Shown here: one piece after another, positions 1 through 4,281 of the stretch | Layout of the letters: every line of letters starts with the position of its first letter | How positions within the stretch are numbered: position 1 is the stretch's first letter | Source: Actinobacteria bacterium UBA912 | Lineage (GTDB): Bacteria > Actinomycetota > Coriobacteriia > Anaerosomatales > UBA912 | Assembly (NCBI GenBank): GCA_002293965.1 | Contig: DBEG01000040.1 | Coordinates: 1 to 5,624, forward strand | Reading direction: 5' to 3' | DNA: 5,624 nucleotides | Position numbers and translations under genes: made by a program | The notes under the pieces: generated by a model | The model's database searches: none | Told to the model about the DNA's origin: nothing | Seen by the model: only the letters and a program-made list of their open reading frames with translations

Positions 1-312
1 GCCCTCGATCATCGCGGCCGTGAGTGTGGTGCCCATACCGCTGCGACCTTCGCCAGCCTCGGCTGCTTCGATCACAGCCTTGTTGGCGACTCGGACCGCA
101 CGCCCCAGTGCCTTGGCGTCCACCCGCCCGGGCATGTGCGCGAGCAGCGCTTCGATCGCGATGCTGGAGGCTATCTCGCCAGCGTGGTGGCCTCCCAATC
201 CGTCGGCGACGGCGAACAGCGGCGGCGAGAGCAGGACCGCATCCTCGTTGTGAGTGCGGATGCGCCCGATGTCGGAGAGGCCAGCGTATGCATGCGCCGA
301 AGGGCTCACCAT
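1..312 (-). CDS. PP2C-family Ser/Thr protein phosphatase, N-terminal part (runs off left edge)
   Basis: This is the first 104 codons of a metal-dependent (PPM/PP2C) protein phosphatase, which would remove phosphate from Ser/Thr residues modified by the kinase at the head of the same operon. Visible family motifs are SDIGRIRTHNED (residues 13-24), the metal-binding ADGLGGHHAGE (36-46, Asp37 and Gly38 at the metal site) and MGTTLTAA (93-100). The C-terminal metal ligands and any membrane anchor lie outside the window, so it cannot be said whether it is membrane-bound like mycobacterial PstP. The ATG at 312-310 shares its A with the TGA stop of fhaB (TGATG), which implies translational coupling; a GTG immediately after it is an alternative start. 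Position after fhaA-fhaB matches the actinobacterial pstP locus, where rodA and pbpA often follow. Function is confident; the symbol pstP is withheld because the gene is incomplete. Confidence 0.93.
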   Translation of the reverse strand, partial: MVSPSAHAYAGLSDIGRIRTHNEDAVLLSPPLFAVADGLGGHHAGEIASSIAIEALLAHMPGRVDAKALGRAVRVANKAVIEAAEAGEGRSGMGTTLTAAMIEG

Positions 313-731
313 CAGCGATCGACCTTCAGGCGCACGGTGCCAAGATCGATCTCGTCGCCCGGCGCGAGTGTGACCGGCGTGGTGATCCGTCGGCCGTTGA
401 CTACGGTCCCGTTGGTGGAGCCAAGGTCCTCAAGCACGATGCGCTCACCGGAGGGGACGATCCTTGCGTGCGCCGAAGAGATGTAGTCATCGGCGATCAC
501 GATGTCGGAGCCGGGGGAACGCCCGATGGTTACCGGTCCAGCAACCGGCAGGCGCAAGCCTTTGAGCTCGCGCGGGCCGCGGTCCACTCGGATCTGGTGA
601 GTTGCTGCGTTCGCGGTGGCGGGTCCCGCGCTTCGGATTATCCCAAGGCCAGAGCGGACAGCGGCAAAGAGGAAGAGGTAGATAAGTGCCAGCAACAGTG
701 CCTTGCCCGCGAGCAGAATCATGTCGACCAC
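312..731 (-). CDS. fhaB: FhaB/FipA-like membrane-anchored FHA-domain protein
   Basis: A 139-residue phosphothreonine-reading adaptor. An N-terminal hydrophobic helix (about residues 4-25, rich in Leu/Ala) would anchor it in the membrane, followed by a linker and an FHA domain (about 62-139). FHA hallmarks are present: IGRS (69-72), SSAH (85-88) and STNGTVVNG (105-113). The usual Arg of SRxH is Ser here. Size and architecture match actinobacterial FhaB, which is known to bind phosphorylated partners in cell-wall synthesis and division; the actual partners here are inferred only. The GTG at 731 is chosen as start because AGGAGG (743-738), which runs directly into the fhaA stop codon TAA, lies 6 nt upstream; the ATG at 722 would be 15 nt away. 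The gene ends in TGATG, overlapping the phosphatase start by one base. Confidence 0.92.
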   Translation of the reverse strand: MVDMILLAGKALLLALIYLFLFAAVRSGLGIIRSAGPATANAATHQIRVDRGPRELKGLRLPVAGPVTIGRSPGSDIVIADDYISSAHARIVPSGERIVLEDLGSTNGTVVNGRRITTPVTLAPGDEIDLGTVRLKVDR

Positions 732-734
732 GAC

Positions 735-1469
735 TTACCTCCTCGGGTCATGGAAGACGAGCTCTGTGGCTCCTACCTGGATCACGTCCCCGTGTTGCAG
801 TCTCATGCGGCCGATGGGAGTACCGTTGACCAGAGTGCCGTTGGTGGAGTCGAGGTCTTCGACAGCCCATCCGGCACCCTCAGGCTCGAAAGCCAGATGT
901 TGGCGGGACACGTTCGAGTCCTCCAGCGTGATGTCGCACTCAGCCAGGCGCCCCACAATCATCCTCTCGCCTGTCAGCACCACATCGTGCGCATTCCCGC
1001 TGATGCTGACAGTGGCGAACGTTCGGGTAGCTGGAGCCCGCTCGTAGGGCGCGGCGACGAAACGCGCCTGCGCCTCCTCGGCAGGCTCATGGATGTCGTC
1101 GGTGGAGACGAGCTCGGCGTAGGTTTCGAAACGCCCGAGCCTGAGTTCGGGATCGACCACGAAGCGCACTATGGGCTTGGAGGTCAGGTCGTACTGCCGC
1201 TCGTTCGCATACGCCGAGAGGTACGTTGACAGTTCGCCAGCCAGGGTCGAGAGGAATCCGCCGAAACGCTCGTCGTCATCGGGGGAGAGCACGACCGTGT
1301 ACAAGTTGGGGCCGTACACTTTGTCGATACCGATGGTGCGGCCTTTGTCCATCCGTCGCCCGAGTTCCTTGGCGATCTCTGCCGGCTGAACCGGCGAGCG
1401 AAAGGCGCTTGCGAAGAAGCCCTCGACAGCGTTGGCGATGCGGTCTTCGAAGTCCGACAATATGCTCAT
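735..1469 (-). CDS. fhaA: FhaA-like protein: DUF3662 domain plus C-terminal FHA domain
   Basis: A 244-residue soluble protein with the two-domain layout of actinobacterial FhaA. The N-terminal DUF3662 region (about 1-120) contains EGFFASAFRSPVQPAEIAKEL, split here as EGFFASAF (16-23) and QPAEIAKEL (28-36), typical of the family. The linker (about 121-150) is acidic and Ala-rich. The FHA domain (about 152-244) carries VGR (172-174), SRQH (188-191) and DSTNGTLVNG (207-216), the phospho-Thr binding residues. In mycobacteria FhaA (Rv0020c) is a substrate and partner of PknB and binds the MviN pseudokinase domain; the same role here is inference. The ATG at 1469 is preferred over the in-frame TTG at 1478, because AAGGAG (1485-1480) is 10 nt from the ATG but only 1 nt from the TTG. 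The kinase gene ends 30 nt upstream, so the two are probably co-transcribed. Confidence 0.92.
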   Translation of the reverse strand: MSILSDFEDRIANAVEGFFASAFRSPVQPAEIAKELGRRMDKGRTIGIDKVYGPNLYTVVLSPDDDERFGGFLSTLAGELSTYLSAYANERQYDLTSKPIVRFVVDPELRLGRFETYAELVSTDDIHEPAEEAQARFVAAPYERAPATRTFATVSISGNAHDVVLTGERMIVGRLAECDITLEDSNVSRQHLAFEPEGAGWAVEDLDSTNGTLVNGTPIGRMRLQHGDVIQVGATELVFHDPRR

Positions 1470-1499
1470 ACTCGACAAACTCCTTCGTGCACTATCGGG

Positions 1500-3224
1500 T
1501 CACTCGTTCTCGGCCCTCACGGGAGGACCGGCTATGACGACCAGCATCATCAGTATAGAGGACGCGGCGATATGTGGGGCGAAGGCGGCAATCGACCACA
1601 CGGTGTCGATGTCCAAAGAGGCCGAGATAGGCGCAATCAGCGTGTACGCGACGGAGTAAAGCGCGGCGGTCAACGCGATCCCGATTGCGGCTGACACGCG
1701 CGTGGTCCTTCCAGCTGCTACTGACATGATGGCCCCAGCTACGGCCCAGGTGATGACGATGATGGACCAAATCAAGGCCAACTCAGGCTTTTGGATGAGC
1801 AAGAGCGGGAGATGGCCCCCAATGGGACCGAACAGCAATTCAGGACTGACCGACAACCAAGGTCCACCAATTCCGGACCCTGCGGAAGCTAGCAAAGTGA
1901 GCAAGGCCGCATGAGCAGAGAGCAGGGCCGCCTTCAGCGGACTGATTTGATAGCCCAGTATAAGCGGCATGGCAGGTGCAAGATAGGCCGTCCCGAGGAG
2001 TGGCGCAAAGAGCGAGGCTGCAAGGCCCGACGACCTTCGTCCGACAATCCATGCGAGCAGGACTCCCGTCAGGGCAAGTAAAGCAGCCGAAATCGGTTGA
2101 CCTGAGAGCGCAAGGGCGGTCAAGAAGATCAGGTATCCCGCGAGAACCCCGAGTCCCGGCATGGCCAGGCCGAGTAGCAGGCACGCAACAGCGCCCGCAA
2201 CAATGACGGGAAGGGGGAAGAGAGGGATTCCATCCAGTCCGGCATACGTCAGTCCGCCGGCTACTGCCGCGCACAGTATACGACAGGATGTACTGCTGAG
2301 ATGCGCAAAGCGGTCCCAGAGTCCGATGGTGGGCCAACCGATGACTCCGCCATCGCTCTCGGCCGCAAGTTCCCGAACGGTCTGCGAGAGGGATTCACGA
2401 CCTCGGGAGCTATCGCCAAGGTGGGGCATCAGGTCTGCAGCGAGTTCCATGACGCTTGTGTGCCGTTTCGCGGCGTGGGTCGACAGCGCCTGGGCAAGGA
2501 TGTCGTCCAGTCTCGGCGGAAAGCCGCGCTTGAAGTCGGAAAGCGATGGGGGTTCGATGATGCTCGTCTTGAAGATGGCGTCTTCAATCGAGTCGCCAGC
2601 GAATGGGTTGTCCCCTGCGAGTGCCTCGAACAGCATGACAGCGAACGCCCAAACGTCGGTGCGTTCGTCTACCCGCTCGTTGGCGAGTTGCTCCATTGGC
2701 ATGTAACCGATCGTGCCGCCAAGAGTGGGTTGATGGCCGGATGCCGTGGACAGAGTTGCGACGCCGAAGTCGGTGACCTTCACGCGTCCATCCAGGGTAA
2801 TGAGTACGTTGTCCGGCTTCAGGTCGAGGTGTAGCACGCCGTTCTCGTGTGCGTGATTCAGCGCTTCGGCCACCGCTGTCACGACTGCTGCGGCTTCATC
2901 GAGATCAAGTGGCCTCTCATCGAGTACCTGGGCAAGGGAAGCACCCTCGATGTACTCCATGATGATGAACGCCTCGTCGCTGTCGGTGTCCCACTCGTAG
3001 ACGGTCACGATCGAGGGGTGGTTCAGCAATGCGGCGGTTCTGGCTTCTGCGAGACCAGCCGGGATCTGCAATTTGCCGAAGCGATTCCTGGGGAAGGGCA
3101 GACGCTTGAGGGCTACTCGGCGTTGCATGTGGGTGTCGAAAGCCAGGATGACATCGGCAAAACCGCCACTCGCAAGGTGCTCGAGCGGTTTGTAGCGATC
3201 GAGGATCAGCTGGGTCTCCATCAT
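1500..3224 (-). CDS. Ser/Thr protein kinase with polytopic C-terminal membrane domain
   Basis: A 574-residue Hanks-type kinase. The kinase domain (about 11-270) shows the Gly-rich loop LASGGFADV (17-25), VALK with catalytic Lys40, HLDLKPDN (132-139, catalytic Asp134), DFG (152-154) and TDVWAFAVMLFEALAG (from 189). The HRD Arg is Leu133, so this is a non-RD kinase, and the P-loop and APE motifs deviate (GGFADV; YMPMEQ at 174-179 where YM(S/A)PEQ is usual). After a hydrophilic linker (271-314), residues about 315-570 are almost continuously hydrophobic, with an estimated 9-10 membrane helices and no PASTA repeats. It would phosphorylate cytoplasmic targets, with the adjacent FHA proteins as likely partners. 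Start: ATGATG at 3224/3221; no good Shine-Dalgarno precedes it, and reading on upstream in this frame runs antisense through the tRNA gene. The membrane ligand or signal is unknown. Confidence 0.9.
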   Translation of the reverse strand: MMETQLILDRYKPLEHLASGGFADVILAFDTHMQRRVALKRLPFPRNRFGKLQIPAGLAEARTAALLNHPSIVTVYEWDTDSDEAFIIMEYIEGASLAQVLDERPLDLDEAAAVVTAVAEALNHAHENGVLHLDLKPDNVLITLDGRVKVTDFGVATLSTASGHQPTLGGTIGYMPMEQLANERVDERTDVWAFAVMLFEALAGDNPFAGDSIEDAIFKTSIIEPPSLSDFKRGFPPRLDDILAQALSTHAAKRHTSVMELAADLMPHLGDSSRGRESLSQTVRELAAESDGGVIGWPTIGLWDRFAHLSSTSCRILCAAVAGGLTYAGLDGIPLFPLPVIVAGAVACLLLGLAMPGLGVLAGYLIFLTALALSGQPISAALLALTGVLLAWIVGRRSSGLAASLFAPLLGTAYLAPAMPLILGYQISPLKAALLSAHAALLTLLASAGSGIGGPWLSVSPELLFGPIGGHLPLLLIQKPELALIWSIIVITWAVAGAIMSVAAGRTTRVSAAIGIALTAALYSVAYTLIAPISASLDIDTVWSIAAFAPHIAASSILMMLVVIAGPPVRAENE

Positions 3225-3233
3225 CGTTACTGA

Positions 3234-3262
3234 AGGATATTCCACAGAGCTGCATCGGCGAA
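3234..3262 (-). promoter_or_regulatory. Possible housekeeping promoter of the kinase operon (leaderless)
   Basis: On the minus strand TATCCT (3239-3234) resembles a -10 element, and TTCGCC (3262-3257), a poor -35 match, stands 17 nt upstream. Transcription would begin within about 0-3 nt of the ATG at 3224, which would explain the missing Shine-Dalgarno. The -35 is weak, so this is tentative. Confidence 0.3.
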
Positions 3263-3346
3263 AGAGGGAATCGAGCATTAGCGATCGCCAGATATCGGTG
3301 TTTTCCGCCGCGGTGTCGATGTGGTACCCTCTCATACGCATGTTGA

Positions 3347-3432
3347 GCGGGTGTGGCGGAACGGCAGACGCGCATGGTTCAGGTCCATGTGGGGGCAACC
3401 CCGTGGAGGTTCAACTCCTCTCACCCGCACCA
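3347..3432 (+). tRNA. tRNA-Leu (anticodon CAG)
   Basis: A complete class II tRNA with encoded CCA. The acceptor stem GCGGGTG (3347-3353) pairs with CACCCGC (3422-3428), followed by discriminator A3429 and CCA (3430-3432). The anticodon arm is CATGG (3373-3377), loop TTCAGGT with anticodon CAG (3380-3382), and CCATG (3385-3389). The long variable arm, GGGG-GCAA-type loop-CCCC (about 3391-3402), is characteristic of tRNA-Leu. The T arm is GGAGG (3405-3409), TTCAACT (3410-3416), CCTCT (3417-3421). The D-arm contains the Leu-like sequence GCGGAACGGCAGACGC. It decodes CUG, a major leucine codon in high-GC genomes. It is divergent from the kinase gene. An upstream TACCCT (3325-3330) could be its -10 but there is no convincing -35. 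Confidence 0.97.
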
Positions 3433-3437
3433 CGATC

Positions 3438-3473
3438 GTGAGTGCTTCCCGACGGCAGCTAGCCGTCACTCAC
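3438..3473. terminator. Composite stem-loop between tRNA-Leu and the convergent exported-protein gene
   Basis: Inner stem GACGGC (3451-3456) and GCCGTC (3462-3467) close a 5-nt loop AGCTA. An outer stem GTGAGT (3438-3443) pairs with ACTCAC (3468-3473), leaving a 7-nt bulge on the left arm only. The loop contains the TAG stop (3461-3459) of the minus-strand gene. Its position at the meeting point of two convergent transcripts suggests a bidirectional terminator, but neither side has a clear U-tract, so intrinsic termination is not certain. A perfect 10-bp palindrome CACGATCGTG (3431-3440) overlaps the tRNA CCA end just beside it. Confidence 0.45.
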
Positions 3474-3773
3474 CAGCGACAGGACAGAGCTGCCCGTCGG
3501 CAACGGGACGAAATCTCCGGCAGTGGGGCCGCCGTGGATGATGGTCGGCTGGGCACCTGAGGGCGGGACAACCTCCATGCGCCATGCAGTGTTCGAGCGC
3601 ACATACACTCCCTCTGCCGAGAAAGTCGCCGATATCTTCGAGTTGACGGTGACGCTCACAGTCACTTCCGATCCATGGCCGACTGGCGGGGGCGAGGCGA
3701 GGGTGATGCCGAGCGCAAGGGTCGACACCGCGACCATCACGAGAAGAAATCCGTTTGACTTCAGCGTGCTCAC
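3459..3773 (-). CDS. Small exported protein of unknown function
   Basis: A 104-residue protein. It has a typical Sec signal peptide: MSTLKSN, a hydrophobic core of about 18 residues (8-25), then a likely cleavage near Ala26-Ser27. The mature part is Pro- and Ser/Thr/Val-rich, has no cysteine, and alternates hydrophobic and polar residues (EVTVSVTVNSKISATFS, 36-52), which suggests a small beta-sandwich or beta-strand domain. No family is recognised. The start is GTG at 3773 with GGAGG (3785-3781) 7 nt upstream. Just above it lies a sigma-28-like promoter, which, if real, ties expression to a motility- or development-type sigma factor. The gene is convergent with tRNA-Leu, and its stop codon is in the loop of a strong hairpin. 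It could be a surface or appendage-associated protein, but nothing in the sequence proves that. Confidence 0.72.
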   Translation of the reverse strand: MSTLKSNGFLLVMVAVSTLALGITLASPPPVGHGSEVTVSVTVNSKISATFSAEGVYVRSNTAWRMEVVPPSGAQPTIIHGGPTAGDFVPLPTGSSVLSLVSDG

Positions 3774-3817
3774 CGCTTGTCCTCCGAAGCAACCGTTCAG
3801 GCGTCTCTTTAATACGT

Positions 3818-3845
3818 TTATCGGCAGATGAAGTTCGCGTCTTTA
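3818..3845 (-). promoter_or_regulatory. Sigma-28 (FliA/SigD/WhiG-type) promoter candidate
   Basis: On the minus strand TAAAG (3845-3841) is followed, with 16 nt after TAAA, by GCCGATAA (3825-3818). The known sigma-28 consensus is TAAA, a spacer of about 15 (14-16 for SigD), then GCCGATAA/T, so the -10 is an exact match and the spacer is within range. The predicted transcription start near 3811 gives a leader of roughly 37 nt to the GTG at 3773. The promoter call is by inspection only; no sigma factor gene is in the window. Confidence 0.6.
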
Positions 3846-3858
3846 GGACAAACGGATT

Positions 3859-3891
3859 GTCACCGGCGATAAGCGGGATTTGGCGGGTGAC
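3859..3891. other. Inverted repeat GTCACC...GGTGAC in the divergent intergenic region
   Basis: GTCACC (3859-3864) pairs exactly with GGTGAC (3886-3891); after one mismatch, GC (3866-3867) can pair with GC (3883-3884). The loop holds GGCGATAAGCGGG. It may fold in the leader of the plus-strand small gene or act as a DNA operator between the divergent genes. The function is unknown. Confidence 0.4.
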
Positions 3892-3924
3892 GAACGGGCA
3901 CTGACGCACCCTCAGCACATGACT

Positions 3925-3970
3925 CGCAGGTGCCGGCTCGCCAACCGTAGCGCCTGCGATTGTTTTGTGG
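3925..3970 (+). terminator. Terminator/attenuator-like hairpin ahead of the small plus-strand gene
   Basis: CGCAGGTGC (3925-3933) pairs with GCGCCTGCG (3950-3958) over 9 bp, including one G-U pair, and is followed directly by ATTGTTTTGTGG (3959-3970), a T-rich tract on the plus strand. The loop (3934-3949) can form a further CGG/CCG pairing. There is no plus-strand gene between the tRNA and this point for it to terminate, so an attenuator in the leader of the gene at 3996 is the more natural reading. The T-tract is interrupted by G, so strength is uncertain. Confidence 0.4.
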
Positions 3971-3995
3971 GATGATTCCTTCAAGGGAGGAAGGG

Positions 3996-4262
3996 GTGCC
4001 GTGGCAGGCGGAATCTGATAGCACACAAGGGTCTGCCAGGAAGGAAACCGTGGACGCATATACGCCGATCAAGTCGAAGTGCCTGTGGTGGCGCGAGATG
4101 TTGGATGCCGAGGAGCAGTACAACACCCGCATCAAGCCTGAGGATGTGAGGGTCCACTGCACGTGCTTCGTCGAAGGCTACGTCTGGACGATTCGCAAGG
4201 CCGAAGTACCCGCGAACTGTCCGAATTCAAGGACCTGCCGCTACTACATCCTGCACACCTGA
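3996..4262 (+). CDS. Small five-cysteine protein of unknown function
   Basis: An 88-residue protein if read from the GTG at 3996, which has GGAGG (3986-3990) 5 nt upstream. An in-frame GTG at 4050, with AAGG (4041-4044) 5 nt upstream, would give a 70-residue form. The first 18 residues look unstructured, so the shorter form may be the true one. Cysteines are at 29, 55, 57, 75 and 81, with the pairs HCTC (54-57) and CPNSRTC (75-81) resembling metal-ligand spacing. The rest is rich in charged and aromatic residues (LWWREMLDAEEQYNTR, 30-45), with no signal peptide or membrane helix, so it is probably cytosolic. I do not recognise a family; zinc or iron-sulfur binding is inference. It converges on larC with only 19 nt between stop codons and no obvious terminator there. 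It is divergent from the exported-protein gene, sharing a structured 222-bp intergenic region. Confidence 0.7.
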   Translation: MPWQAESDSTQGSARKETVDAYTPIKSKCLWWREMLDAEEQYNTRIKPEDVRVHCTCFVEGYVWTIRKAEVPANCPNSRTCRYYILHT

Positions 4263-4281
4263 CCTGGAGCAGGGCCATCGC

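Noticed and set aside
407..860. Shared CCGTTGGTGGAG 12-mer in fhaB and fhaA as a DNA repeat
   Set aside because: It encodes the conserved STNGT segment of both FHA domains and is explained by protein homology.
24..1229. Long plus-strand open frame of 401 codons
   Set aside because: It lies opposite the phosphatase, fhaB and fhaA, which have clear domain motifs; its translation is Arg/Ala/Gly-rich low-complexity sequence typical of the antisense of high-GC genes.
1470..1478. TTG at 1478 as fhaA start
   Set aside because: Only 1 nt separates it from the AAGGAG ribosome binding site; the ATG at 1469 has workable spacing and matches the DUF3662 N-terminus.
3238..3246. TATTCCACA resembling a DnaA box
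   Set aside because: It has two mismatches to TTATCCACA, is a single copy, and has no origin context.
3281..3288. GCGATCGC octamer (HIP1-like palindrome)
   Set aside because: A single occurrence in GC-rich DNA; the cyanobacterial HIP1 is meaningful only when highly repeated.
3225..3398. Upstream extension of the kinase frame to 3398
   Set aside because: It would run antisense through tRNA-Leu, and the added 58 residues have no kinase-like sequence; ATGATG at 3224/3221 sits just before the kinase domain.
3960..3995. TTG at 3960 or ATG at 3972 as start of the small plus-strand gene
   Set aside because: Both lack a spaced Shine-Dalgarno and sit inside or next to the T-rich tail of the hairpin; the GTG codons at 3996 and 4050 have good sites.
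3850..3995. Cyclic-di-GMP (GEMM), fluoride or guanidine riboswitch
   Set aside because: I compared both strands with the core motifs I remember for these classes and found no convincing match; only generic hairpins remain.
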